This document shows, one piece after another, positions 33,341-43,185 of a stretch of 64,000 nt of DNA. The stretch is from UBA1181 sp045226255 (GTDB taxonomy: Bacteria; Bacteroidota; Bacteroidia; Bacteroidales; Paludibacteraceae): positions 56,385-120,384 of the forward strand of contig JBGVCG010000018.1 in NCBI GenBank assembly GCA_045226255.1, in the 5' to 3' direction. The stretch's first letter is position 1. Every line of letters begins with the position of its first letter. Both the position numbers and the translations under genes were made by a program. The notes beneath the pieces were generated by a model, which saw only the letters and a list, made by a program, of their open reading frames with translations, was not told the origin of the DNA and made no database searches.

Positions 33341-34381
33341 ATGGACTTCTCCCAAGAACTGATAAGCTGGTACCAACGGAATGGCCGTGATTTGCCGTGG
33401 AGGCAAACCCGCGACCCTTATCGTATATGGGTCTCCGAAATCATCTTGCAGCAGACCCGTGTGGCGCAAGGCATGGCCTACTACCTGCGCTTTATGGAGC
33501 GCTTCCCGGACGTGGCTTCCTTGGCCTCCGCCTCGGAGGATGAGGTGCTGAAGATGTGGCAGGGATTGGGTTACTACAGCCGTGCCCGCAATATGCGTGA
33601 GGCCGCCCGTCAGGTGGTGGAACGGTTCGGAGGCGTCTTCCCGAAAGAGTACGCGGATGTGCGTTCGCTGAAGGGGGTTGGCGACTATACGGCCGCCGCG
33701 ATTTGTTCGTTCGCCTACGACCTGCCTTATCCTGCGGTGGATGGCAACGCCTATCGCCTGCTGTCACGCTTCTTCCGTGTGGAGGAGCCTATCGACACGC
33801 CGCAAGGCAAGCGCGTCTTCACGCAGCTCTCGATGGAGGTGATGGACCAGCGACGCCCGGCATTGTACAACCAAGCAGTGATGGACTTGGGAGCGACGAT
33901 CTGCCTGCCCGCCTCCCCGAATTGTGAAGCCTGTCCGCTGAAGGAGGGTTGCGCCTTGGGGGGCATGCCTGAGGCGGTAGAGTACCCGAAGAAGGGGAAG
34001 AAGATCACCTTACGTGACCGTTATTTCGTCTACTTGGCGGTGGAGGATGGCACGAAGACCTACTTGCGCCGCAGGGAAGGAAAGGATATATGGAACGGGT
34101 TGTATGAATACCCGATGGTGGAGCTCCCCGCACCTCTGTCCGAACATATGGATAATGATTGGATGAAGCCTTTGGAGCAGGATTTCTCGGACTTGCATGT
34201 CATTGGCGGACCCGTGATGAAGAAGCACGTGTTGACCCACCAAAACATCCATGCCGCCTTCTTCCATGCGGAGGGGCGTTTCTTGCGCAGGAAGGAGTCC
34301 GCGTACATCGAGGTGGAGAAGGATCGATTGGGGGAGTATGCGGTTTCCAGACTGATGGAGAAGTTCCTATTGTCGGAATGA
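33341..34381 (+). CDS. mutY: A/G-specific adenine glycosylase MutY
   Basis: Removes adenine mispaired with 8-oxoguanine in base-excision repair. The 346-residue protein has the catalytic Glu33 in SEIILQQTRV, the helix-hairpin-helix LKGVGDYTAAAI, the catalytic Asp in AVDGNAYRLLSR, and the iron-sulphur ligands C-x6-C-x2-C-x5-C (CLPASPNCEACPLKEGC). A NUDIX-like C-terminal domain that reads 8-oxoguanine starts near 225. The start is one base after the trmN6 stop. Confidence 0.95.
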   Translation: MDFSQELISWYQRNGRDLPWRQTRDPYRIWVSEIILQQTRVAQGMAYYLRFMERFPDVASLASASEDEVLKMWQGLGYYSRARNMREAARQVVERFGGVFPKEYADVRSLKGVGDYTAAAICSFAYDLPYPAVDGNAYRLLSRFFRVEEPIDTPQGKRVFTQLSMEVMDQRRPALYNQAVMDLGATICLPASPNCEACPLKEGCALGGMPEAVEYPKKGKKITLRDRYFVYLAVEDGTKTYLRRREGKDIWNGLYEYPMVELPAPLSEHMDNDWMKPLEQDFSDLHVIGGPVMKKHVLTHQNIHAAFFHAEGRFLRRKESAYIEVEKDRLGEYAVSRLMEKFLLSE

Positions 34382-34427
34382 TTATATTTGTGCTATCATA
34401 TTGTAACAAACTAATATTGTATATCTT

Positions 34428-35918
34428 ATGGCTAAAAAAGTTTTTTTGACGTTAGCATTGGCATTGTTCCCTTCCCTATTTATCATGGCAGGGGATGATA
34501 TGTTTGATGTAGTCTGGGACCTTTCTGAATCCAAGGATGGTGCCAATGATGTGGAAAGATCCGAATGCTTTGGAAATCTGCGAAGTGTCAGTGTATATAA
34601 AACAAAGAAAACAGAGGATGGGAAGCGTGTGAAAGGGGACATTATGTTCACTCGGGTATTTGACAAGCAGAAACGGATCATTGAATATAGGAAAGGGGAT
34701 TATAAGTATACATTTAGGTATGATTCTCTAGGCCGTTGCGTGGAAAAGAAGGAGTTTAAATATGAGAAGATGGAATGCCAAAGGACACGGTGTTATAATG
34801 CTCAGGGCAATCTTTTGACGGACAGAAATTTCAAAGAAGGGAACCTATATGAAGAGAGAAGAAACATATATGATGAAGCCAACAGACTGGTTTGCTCTAC
34901 TAAGATATACGATGGGAGTTTATCCAAGGTGTTAAAAATAACATATGATAAAAAGGGGAATGTGGTGGACTCCTCTGAATACACCAAAAATAAGGAATCC
35001 ATGGTGCTTGGAGACTATACTCGAAAAGAATATGACAGCGAGGGAAAACTCTTGGACAAGGAGCAAAGTCATTTTGGCCGTATCACTCGTGAAACATATT
35101 CCTATGATGAGGCAGGACAATTGAAGGAGATGAACCGCAAGTTAATAGATAACTATAACCCTCATTGTTTAACTTTCCATTATGGGAAGGGTGGCCGGTT
35201 GTGCAGTATGGATTCCATCCGATGTAGTACCCAAGGCATCTGTGACCGGACAATTATGACCGCTTATTATGATTCCTTGGGTCGGAGAGTCTCCAAACAT
35301 TTCCTGCTTTATGAATCAGCGGATTCTATGGTTTATGATACGAAGGGAAGGATGGTGAAGATACTCCAGAACTACAATCCTCAAACGGGTTATGTTGGCC
35401 ATTTGACCAATATTTTATACGACCAGGAAGGGAATGTGGTGGAGAGACATATGCAATATGGCGAGGAATGGGAAAAGAATATTTCCAAATACAAAAATGG
35501 CTATGAAACAGAACAAATCTCCTATGTGGGGAAAGGAAAGAAATATCGGAAACGGACTAGCACGAAGGATGTGACAGTCGGCGTGGAAGGTTCGGATGCT
35601 ACATGGACGACAACAATGCCCATTTACGAGTATGTGGATAAGCCATGGGCGGAAAACAGAATCGTGAAAAAATATGACAAGTGGGGAAACATGACCTATA
35701 TGGCTTCCTATGAAGAGGGGGAACGCATCTCCCATTCAGTCGCCACATATCAGGGTCGCAATAGACCGTTAACATGTGTTTCGTACTATAAAGGGGAGGT
35801 CACTTCGTCATCTGTTTACAAAACGGACTCGCACGGCAACGTGTTGGAGGAGTATATCCATGGGGCAAATGGTTTGGATACTGGTATCATAAGAGAGTTT
35901 GAATATTATGACGAATAA
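34428..35918 (+). CDS. Secreted YD/RHS-like repeat protein
   Basis: A 496-residue protein with a signal peptide (LTLALALFPSLFIMAG) followed by about ten irregular repeats of the YD type, such as RYDSLGRCVEKKEF, SYDEAGQLKEMN, VYDTKGRMVKIL and KYDKWGNMTYMAS, each with a Tyr-Asp and Gly-Arg/Asn turn. Such repeats form beta-rich shells or fibres in RHS and teneurin proteins; short secreted versions are common in Bacteroidota and their role is unknown. There is no C-terminal toxin domain and no sorting domain, so this is not a full RHS toxin. Its codon use is more AT-rich than the preceding mutY operon. Confidence 0.65.
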   Translation: MAKKVFLTLALALFPSLFIMAGDDMFDVVWDLSESKDGANDVERSECFGNLRSVSVYKTKKTEDGKRVKGDIMFTRVFDKQKRIIEYRKGDYKYTFRYDSLGRCVEKKEFKYEKMECQRTRCYNAQGNLLTDRNFKEGNLYEERRNIYDEANRLVCSTKIYDGSLSKVLKITYDKKGNVVDSSEYTKNKESMVLGDYTRKEYDSEGKLLDKEQSHFGRITRETYSYDEAGQLKEMNRKLIDNYNPHCLTFHYGKGGRLCSMDSIRCSTQGICDRTIMTAYYDSLGRRVSKHFLLYESADSMVYDTKGRMVKILQNYNPQTGYVGHLTNILYDQEGNVVERHMQYGEEWEKNISKYKNGYETEQISYVGKGKKYRKRTSTKDVTVGVEGSDATWTTTMPIYEYVDKPWAENRIVKKYDKWGNMTYMASYEEGERISHSVATYQGRNRPLTCVSYYKGEVTSSSVYKTDSHGNVLEEYIHGANGLDTGIIREFEYYDE

Positions 35919-35922
35919 AAAT

Positions 35923-35967
35923 GTTTGGGGGTGTTGCGGATTCATGAATCGCGCAACACCCCCAAAC
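35923..35967. terminator. Large bidirectional terminator
   Basis: Perfect 15-bp arms GTTTGGGGGTGTTGC (35923-35937) and complement (35953-35967), with an inner palindrome GATTCATGAATC (35939-35950). It sits between convergent genes and starts 5 bp after one stop codon. Confidence 0.8.
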
Positions 35968-35987
35968 TATTCCGAAGCGATAGGCCT

Positions 35988-38900
35988 TTATCTCCTAATC
36001 AATGTGAAGTGACCTGAGAATTGTTTGCTAATTTCCTCAATCTCGATGACATACCAATAGTCTGTGGAAGGAAGGGCTTTTCCTTGATATGTTCCGTCCC
36101 ATCCATCCGATTTGGCGCCGAGGTACTGTGCCAATAATTTACCATAGCGGTCGAATATGTTGACTACGGAATTCGGATAGGTGGCGGCTAGGTTTCCGAT
36201 GATCCAACGGTCATGGATGCCGTCTCCGTTAGGGGTGAAATAGGAAGGAATAAAAATTGCTGGCGGATCCAATGTGAATTGGAAGGTCGAGCCGCATCCG
36301 TTCTCATCCACCACATGGATGACATGTGTGGCGAAGGTCAAGTCCGTAATCAATGTATTGGTTGTTTTGTGGGTGACATCGTCGTCAATCCAATAGGTGA
36401 AGACACCTGAACCTCTGTTTGGCTCCATCACGATCTGACGGTCTCGGATGCCTGCGGAATCCATGCTTAGGATGATAGGATGGGAGGTTACCACAATCTT
36501 TATTTCGTCGGAAGCGGTACATACGCCTCGTGTCATATCGACCTTATAGGTGGCGGTGGCCTCCGGGCTTACGGTTGTGGCGGCGGTTATGGCGACAGGC
36601 GCTCCGTCCATAGACCATGCGTATGTATCGGCCTCGTATGACTCTGCTGATATGGTGGATTTGTTCCCTTCGCAGATTGTTGTTGTGCCAGTCAGGTCGC
36701 CCTTCAATGCCTGATCTACCTTAACACTTACCTGATAGGTTCGCTCGCAACCAGAGTTGTTTGCGGTCAAATTGTACGTGTAGGTGGACTGGTGTCCTTC
36801 ACCTTCCCTGAAGGTTGGCTGAACCGTCACGCTTTCGCTTGTGGTTGCTGTCAGAATGGTAGGGTCTGCCTGCCACTCGATGGTTGTACCGTCTGGTTTG
36901 ATATCGGTTATAACCAGCTCTGTCTCTTCTCCCTCGCAAATCGTTGGCTCGTCAGGTAAAGTGACGCTGATGGCCGCTGTCACTTTCAAATCACCAATCT
37001 CCGTGGTGGAGACGCATCCTTTACGGTTCGCCTCTGCCGTGTAGGAACCGCTGTTTTCTGCCACTGTTTCATCAATCGTGTATGACAATGACGTTTCCCC
37101 GTCGATGGCAGTATTGTCTTTCTTCCATGTGAGGTCGTAGCCTGGTCCGTTCGCAGGAGTGACTGTCAGCGAGGAGGTGAACTTGTCTCCCTCGCACATT
37201 GCCAAAGCTGGTGTTGTGTTCGTCAAGGCGATTTGCGCATCGGTCAGCTTGAATGTCACGCTGGTAGGACATCCGTTCGTGTAGGCCAAGGTGTAAACAC
37301 CTGCCTCCGATACGGTGAATGGACTAGCGGAAGAGGTCGCTCCCGAAGGAGTCGTCAGCACATAATCGCCATCACCATCGTACGCAGGAGTGACGGTGAC
37401 ATTACCGCCACAGTAATAATATTCCTCCGATGTCAGTGAATTCGTATATGCCTTCGTTGGCACTTCCGTGTTCGTTGGGTCTGCGATCGTCAGCGTTCCG
37501 ACAACCGGTCCTTGGCCTAATACAACCTCCAACGACAATGTCTCGCTACAGCTTCCGGCCGTTACCGAAAGGGTGTATGGGTAGTGATCACCGTAGTCGC
37601 CTCCTGTGAATCGTCTGGTCTCGAAGTCAGCTGCGTTGCCGCTGTCTCCGCCATCGCCCACCCATGCGTATGTGGTAGATGATGCGTTTGTCTGCACCTC
37701 GGAGGTGAACTTTGCAGTCATGTCCGGACAGGTGGTGACATTATCTGCCAAGACGTTTAGGGTGTCGACCGTAACATCAACCGCCTCGATCTTTGATTTA
37801 CAAAGCTCTCCTGAATTCACTCTTGCGTTGTACGAATACTGTACACCGTAGCTTCCGGAATTAGACACCAAGGAGTTTACCAAAGGAGTGGTACCGTTCG
37901 CATCCGTGAAATAATCTTTGCTGTAAATCAAGCCCGGCACCTCGTTTGTCAAGGTGACTGCGGTCGCCAAGTTCACATCGGTCTCGCAGACAGCAGGAGG
38001 GGTGGCTATGGACAATATTGGGGTCGGGTAGACAATCACCTTGATCTCCTGCGCAGGGCTGACAGCGCCTGTGTTATCGTCTCTTTGGGCCACATAGTAT
38101 ACCGTGGTCGTCACCTCTCCCGCAGGAGAAGTTGTGGCATTTCCTTGCAATGGGTAAGTGTCCGCTTCCGTGCCTGGGTCGGTCGTCGAGCTCGGTTGGG
38201 TTGTTCCGTACCAGATCAGCGTATAATCGGCCTCTGTCTTATTGCCTTGAGGGTTTCTCTTCGCCGTCAGGTTAGCCAATGCCTCGCCTTCGCAGTATAG
38301 CACGTTCGCCACGATCGGAGGGAAGGCATCGCTGATGGTCACTGTGATGGTTGAGGCTTCACTCTTGCAGTTCGTCGCATTGTCCACACGGTATACGCTA
38401 TACTTGATATTCTTCGTGCCGCCGTTCAGGTTGTCCACGTCGAACTCAGGCTTTGGTGCGGTTGGTTGGAAGTCTGTCGTCCCTTCCAAGGCATAGTAGT
38501 AGGTATAGCCAGACTCCTCCACCCAATTCTTTGTGGTGATGGCGGCGAATGTCTTGTTGTCGCTACCCACTTCAGCCGCGATGTATGAAACCGTGGCGTC
38601 ACCAGGAACTGGGGTGTAGTTAACCGTCACAGACAGTGGTGTCTCCTTGCTTTCACACTCCGTACCGCTCGACAGTTTGTAATATTGTTTAGCCGTGTAG
38701 TTGTAAGTGGTTGTGGAGTTGACCGTTGTGTTAGGCGTGAATGTTGCGTCTGTGCTTGTGCCATCGGACCATACCAGGCGCTCTGCCATTAAGAAATTGG
38801 CATCGTCTTTTGTCAGGGTAGTCGGCAATGGGGATGCGATGTCTCCCACGCAATAATCCGAGACAGGGTCGAACTTCGGCGCTGGCACCTCATACACGGT

Positions 38901-41900
38901 CACTTTGACTGGCATGCGGGAGCTCTCATTGCTTGCGCTGCTTGCGTCACGTTGCGACACATAGTAAGTTGTTTCACCTGCGGTAGCGGTCGAAACGGCA
39001 GGCGGTGTGGTAGAGCCTGTTCCTCCTGTCTGTGCGTCGTACCAGAGCAGTTCATAAGTCTTGTTAGGATCCGCTTGATTGATCTTAGCGTTCTCTGTCA
39101 AGGCGGCAGGGGTGTCATTCAAGCAGTAAACCGTATCCGACACGAAAGGAGCAGGTGCGCCCAAGATCATCACCAACATCGGAGTCAAGTCGCTTTGGCA
39201 AGTTGTCCCGTCCGGATTGGTGGTTTGTTGGTAAACCCAGTAGTAATATTGCTCGTCCGTCGTGGAGCCCAGGTTGGCAGGGGTAGGCGTAGGGGAAACA
39301 GAGGAGGCGTTTGCTGTGGATGACGGTTGTGTGTCATCGTTGTATTGTCCCAGCCACATAATCGTTCCGTTAGCCGCTTTGCCCGTCACGGCATCCGCCT
39401 TGCGCGTCAATATATCGGTGATTGGTTCCGTCTTCAGGTATTGCACGGTAGTGGTGGTCAGTTTGGCAGGGCTCTCGTAGAAGTCTGCCGTAATGTTTCC
39501 GGTTGCGCTGGCGCAATAGCCCGTAGCTTCTGCCGTCACTGTAAGGGCACCCGCTTCCGTCGCTGTTGTGATGTCGTAAGTTGCCACGGTTTGTCCGTTG
39601 CTCCACTTCACCGTCGCTGATGAAGGGTCAGTCGTCACGCTCAAGGTCGTCTTGTCACAAACAGGGGTTGCGGCAGGGGTAACCATTGCTGTAGGCTTGG
39701 CGTTAAAGGTGATGTGGGAGGTGTCCGAACAACCTTCCCCGCTTGTCACCTTGTAGTAGTAGGTGTAAGGAGTGAGACTACCCGTCAGGGAGGAGAGGTT
39801 GGTCTCCGCGGCGGACTGCATGTTTTTATCCGTGTACCAATCTATGGTTAGGTTTGCGTCCGCAGGTTTCGGCAATGCAGGGATTGCGGTCGCTTCCGGC
39901 GATTGCTTAGTCGGATCAGCCACCGATGCGCAGAAGTCAGCCACTGTTCCGTCCAGATCGACGGCAGGGATTTGATTCACTTTGACGGTATATTCGTTCA
40001 CATCCGAGCGGCATCCCGTCGTCTGATCCTTCACGACATAGTAGAATGTCTTCACTCCTGCAGGCACAGCCAAGACTATCGGTTCATTGGTTTTCTGTGT
40101 GGTGTCATCACTGGTGTACCAAATGATGTCATGGTTGAAAATCTCCTTCAAAGGCTCGGTGTTGAGGGTTCCTTCGCAGAATGGGGCAGGGTCGTTCAGC
40201 GTTTCTTCAGGCTTTCCGTTCGCGATGACATGGATACTATCCCACACCCAACAACTCTTTCCGTCGTCGCCAGGGAATTCGATGTCCTTCACCAGTAGGT
40301 AGTACCAATCGGCGTTTTCCCACGTCACATTGTAGGAGGAAGTCGCGTCGCCAGCCGTGTAGCCGGCGCCAGGAACACCCGCAGCTGTTTTGGATCCCTT
40401 GTGCCAGGAGGCCACATACTTGCGTGGTTCGTCGTCCGGACCGACCGTAATACCCATGACGGAAGGATCCGTCGGAGCGAATTTCTTAGTGGTCAGTTTA
40501 GCGATTTCGCCCGGACAGAGTTGCACTTCCTTCACGGATGCGTTAGTTTTCACCACGGTGGCAGGGTCGGCCGAGATGATTGCAGCCTCCTTCACCTTCT
40601 CGCAGGCGGCGCAGTTCAAACCAGCAATGACAGGGATGGTGGAGATGGAGATCTTGCGGCAAGGTGTAAATGCCGAAGTTGTCTTCCATGACTTATCTGC
40701 CATCAAATCGGAATACTCACCTACGACCACACGGAAATAGATGCGTTTCTCATGTTTGGGATCATTTTCCAATTGAGAGAAAATATTATCCCAATAATCT
40801 TCTACCGGTACATCAAAATGATCTGTCTCCACAACATCTTCTTGATGAAGTGTTTTCCATTCGATAGGATTAGTATCACTTTCAGTAGAAGGATCCTGGA
40901 ACGTATACTGATAAACATAACCCACTTTCTTGTTTGGATCGATTTGATTCCCAGTATATAAGTAGAATCGTTTTACTGCATCAGAAGTTACAGAAGTAAG
41001 GGTCAACACATCCTCCGTACATAGGTCGAGGATATCCTTGCCCGTGCTTACCGAAGATTCCATGTTCACATCCGGAGGCGTACAAACCTGGAATATGATG
41101 TTATCGATTCCATAGTCACGTGTTTGACCATAGATTGGAGTTCCATCCTCTTTATAGCCATAGTGTCTCACCTTCATTTTTATGGTAACTTCCGATGTGT
41201 CACCTACCTCATTTGCCATGATTTTGAAAGGCTTACCAGCATGTTTCCAACCATCATCTCCATTTTCAAAGTATTTGAACTCACTTTCCAAAACACTGCC
41301 TTTATATTCCAAACGAACTTCAATGGATCCTGGATGTGGACCGATGGACGCAAAGTCTGCCCCAAAATAGACCTCCTTGCCAGTGCAGATATGGTCGATG
41401 TCAATTTCGAAGAAATCATCCTGCGTTCCGTCATCCAAGAGGTCGAATTGAAGCATACCACCCGTATGAGTTCCAGAATTATCGTATGGAACGCCACCTG
41501 GATAACCACCATACATAGAAACGACATATACACCCCAGTCATACAATTCAGTTTTATTGGGGACAGTACCTATTAGTGGCACAGACAATTTAGCGCCACT
41601 TGACTCAATGTTATATGCCTTTACGTATGGAATTTTAAGATCTCCGGTATGAGACTGCGCCGTGTGAACTTGTCCTGAAGGAATCTTTTCCGTATGTGTT
41701 ATACCATATCTGTCCGTCCATTCGTATGTATCATCTGATACGAAATTGCCAAAATCATCATAGAACAAATTGGTCATTGCCATAGGTGCACCATCATCAC
41801 TCGTACAGCAAGTATTCGAATGAACTAACAGTGGATCCGACGTGGCGGGAGAACAACCAGGCATAGTAACCTGAAGGGTAATATTATAGTCTGTTTCTGC

Positions 41901-42935
41901 TGAATCTGGCACGAAGTTGAAGCTAAAATCAGTAGAGGTTTGGCCCGTTCTCGATTCCTCCCATAAAAATTTGGTGCCCTCTGGGTAACTTTGTTTGGTG
42001 GTGATACGCAAAGGTTGTTCCGGACAAGGATTGCCCGTTGTTGAAATCATCGGTTTTATCGAGCCTGTCACCTTTATATCGTCGATGCCGACAGGAATTT
42101 GGAAGCAATCATTTGTGCGGTAAAAATAGAATGTGATATTTCCTGTTTCAGGGACTTTTGTCGTGTGGGTCATCGTGGCTGATTTGCCATAGTCGACTGT
42201 TTTAGTGGTGGCTTTGGTCAGACTACTCGGCTCAAAAGAATTATTATATCCTGTATTGTATTTAAGATCCTCTGCACTCGACACTATACCAAAAATCAAT
42301 TCGTTACCCTTGATTTCACCCGCGTTAGAATAATTATATTTTGTAATATAATTACTCAACGAAGTAACCTGCTGAACATTTACGAGGTGGTCGAAATAGG
42401 TGGGATCCAACAAGTTATACACAGTAAAAGACAACTCAACCATAGAGCCTGGAGTTAATCCAAACACAGTATAGGAGAGAACTGGACAATTCTCACACGA
42501 ACCGATGTTGACATACATATTGTTTGGCGCTTCGTTCGCCTTACAAAACGAATGAATAAGTTTCGGCTGTGCGGTGACGATAGAGTAGCCATACTGTTTT
42601 CCTCCAGTTTGCGTGGCATTATTTTGCTGAAAGATATCATTAATTTTCTTCATGTCATTGTTGGATTCACTGGAGAAGACGCCACCGATACCCTCTTGTT
42701 TAGCATATTCAGGGCCGATAAACATGTCCGTCTTGCACAGCTTGTCCCAATCAAGATCTTCGTCATACCAACCATCTTCGTCAGAAGTCATTGTTGGACA
42801 GCAGAGTTCCTTGTTCGTGTCAAAATTAGTGCTAGCCACCACGCATTGGGCGTTCAAAGCGGTCATGCCGTTCGCGAACAGCAGAACCATTCCGATCAGT
42901 AACCGTCTCATTATATGTTTTGTGTTATACCCCAT
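35988..42935 (-). CDS. Giant secreted protein with T9SS type B (gliding-associated) C-terminal domain
   Basis: A 2315-residue cell-surface or extracellular protein. The signal peptide is LLIGMVLLFANGMTALNAQ. The first 800 residues contain jelly-roll-like domains (for example GSIEVRLEYKGSVLESEFKY); from about 850 to 2200 there are many Ig-like/PKD-like repeats with recurrent cysteines and VTVY/YYYVV-type strands that include phrases such as PADANLTIDWYTDKN. The C terminus has FTPNGDGIHDRWIIGNL and NIFDRYGKLL, the signature of the gliding motility-associated (CHU_C, type B) sorting domain. It should be exported by T9SS and act as adhesin or matrix protein. No PorP/SprF-like partner is adjacent, although type B cargo often has one. 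Starts at 42935 or 42911 are both possible. Seen from the sequence: codon use is similar to neighbours and no frameshift. Confidence 0.83.
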   Translation of the reverse strand: MGYNTKHIMRRLLIGMVLLFANGMTALNAQCVVASTNFDTNKELCCPTMTSDEDGWYDEDLDWDKLCKTDMFIGPEYAKQEGIGGVFSSESNNDMKKINDIFQQNNATQTGGKQYGYSIVTAQPKLIHSFCKANEAPNNMYVNIGSCENCPVLSYTVFGLTPGSMVELSFTVYNLLDPTYFDHLVNVQQVTSLSNYITKYNYSNAGEIKGNELIFGIVSSAEDLKYNTGYNNSFEPSSLTKATTKTVDYGKSATMTHTTKVPETGNITFYFYRTNDCFQIPVGIDDIKVTGSIKPMISTTGNPCPEQPLRITTKQSYPEGTKFLWEESRTGQTSTDFSFNFVPDSAETDYNITLQVTMPGCSPATSDPLLVHSNTCCTSDDGAPMAMTNLFYDDFGNFVSDDTYEWTDRYGITHTEKIPSGQVHTAQSHTGDLKIPYVKAYNIESSGAKLSVPLIGTVPNKTELYDWGVYVVSMYGGYPGGVPYDNSGTHTGGMLQFDLLDDGTQDDFFEIDIDHICTGKEVYFGADFASIGPHPGSIEVRLEYKGSVLESEFKYFENGDDGWKHAGKPFKIMANEVGDTSEVTIKMKVRHYGYKEDGTPIYGQTRDYGIDNIIFQVCTPPDVNMESSVSTGKDILDLCTEDVLTLTSVTSDAVKRFYLYTGNQIDPNKKVGYVYQYTFQDPSTESDTNPIEWKTLHQEDVVETDHFDVPVEDYWDNIFSQLENDPKHEKRIYFRVVVGEYSDLMADKSWKTTSAFTPCRKISISTIPVIAGLNCAACEKVKEAAIISADPATVVKTNASVKEVQLCPGEIAKLTTKKFAPTDPSVMGITVGPDDEPRKYVASWHKGSKTAAGVPGAGYTAGDATSSYNVTWENADWYYLLVKDIEFPGDDGKSCWVWDSIHVIANGKPEETLNDPAPFCEGTLNTEPLKEIFNHDIIWYTSDDTTQKTNEPIVLAVPAGVKTFYYVVKDQTTGCRSDVNEYTVKVNQIPAVDLDGTVADFCASVADPTKQSPEATAIPALPKPADANLTIDWYTDKNMQSAAETNLSSLTGSLTPYTYYYKVTSGEGCSDTSHITFNAKPTAMVTPAATPVCDKTTLSVTTDPSSATVKWSNGQTVATYDITTATEAGALTVTAEATGYCASATGNITADFYESPAKLTTTTVQYLKTEPITDILTRKADAVTGKAANGTIMWLGQYNDDTQPSSTANASSVSPTPTPANLGSTTDEQYYYWVYQQTTNPDGTTCQSDLTPMLVMILGAPAPFVSDTVYCLNDTPAALTENAKINQADPNKTYELLWYDAQTGGTGSTTPPAVSTATAGETTYYVSQRDASSASNESSRMPVKVTVYEVPAPKFDPVSDYCVGDIASPLPTTLTKDDANFLMAERLVWSDGTSTDATFTPNTTVNSTTTYNYTAKQYYKLSSGTECESKETPLSVTVNYTPVPGDATVSYIAAEVGSDNKTFAAITTKNWVEESGYTYYYALEGTTDFQPTAPKPEFDVDNLNGGTKNIKYSVYRVDNATNCKSEASTITVTISDAFPPIVANVLYCEGEALANLTAKRNPQGNKTEADYTLIWYGTTQPSSTTDPGTEADTYPLQGNATTSPAGEVTTTVYYVAQRDDNTGAVSPAQEIKVIVYPTPILSIATPPAVCETDVNLATAVTLTNEVPGLIYSKDYFTDANGTTPLVNSLVSNSGSYGVQYSYNARVNSGELCKSKIEAVDVTVDTLNVLADNVTTCPDMTAKFTSEVQTNASSTTYAWVGDGGDSGNAADFETRRFTGGDYGDHYPYTLSVTAGSCSETLSLEVVLGQGPVVGTLTIADPTNTEVPTKAYTNSLTSEEYYYCGGNVTVTPAYDGDGDYVLTTPSGATSSASPFTVSEAGVYTLAYTNGCPTSVTFKLTDAQIALTNTTPALAMCEGDKFTSSLTVTPANGPGYDLTWKKDNTAIDGETSLSYTIDETVAENSGSYTAEANRKGCVSTTEIGDLKVTAAISVTLPDEPTICEGEETELVITDIKPDGTTIEWQADPTILTATTSESVTVQPTFREGEGHQSTYTYNLTANNSGCERTYQVSVKVDQALKGDLTGTTTICEGNKSTISAESYEADTYAWSMDGAPVAITAATTVSPEATATYKVDMTRGVCTASDEIKIVVTSHPIILSMDSAGIRDRQIVMEPNRGSGVFTYWIDDDVTHKTTNTLITDLTFATHVIHVVDENGCGSTFQFTLDPPAIFIPSYFTPNGDGIHDRWIIGNLAATYPNSVVNIFDRYGKLLAQYLGAKSDGWDGTYQGKALPSTDYWYVIEIEEISKQFSGHFTLIRR

Positions 42936-43061
42936 TATTTATTCTTTAATTAATTAATATGTTTTTCATTCTGTTTCAAATCCATAGTAATTTCAAATCT
43001 CCCATAGAAAACCTTTCCGCTTCGATGCGAGTGTACCATACTATTCGTCTAAATGATTTTG

Positions 43062-43092
43062 CAAAACTATCTTAATTTTTCATTTGTCCCAA
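43062..43092 (-). promoter_or_regulatory. Promoter of the 2315-residue protein gene
   Basis: On the minus strand TTG (complement of 43090-43092), 20 bases, TAGTTTTG (complement of 43062-43069). Leader about 120 nt. Confidence 0.5.
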
Positions 43093-43132
43093 TATCTTTC
43101 CTGTAAAAAATGTATTTTATAGGGAATTATAC

Positions 43133-43140
43133 TACTTTTG
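43133..43140 (+). promoter_or_regulatory. -7 element of the tandem GH5 gene at 43186
   Basis: TACTTTTG, 45 bp before the start; back to back with the minus-strand promoter at 43062-43092. Confidence 0.45.
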
Positions 43141-43185
43141 CGAAATAAAACTAATGTATTATTAAGTATAAATGTTACGAAGGTT

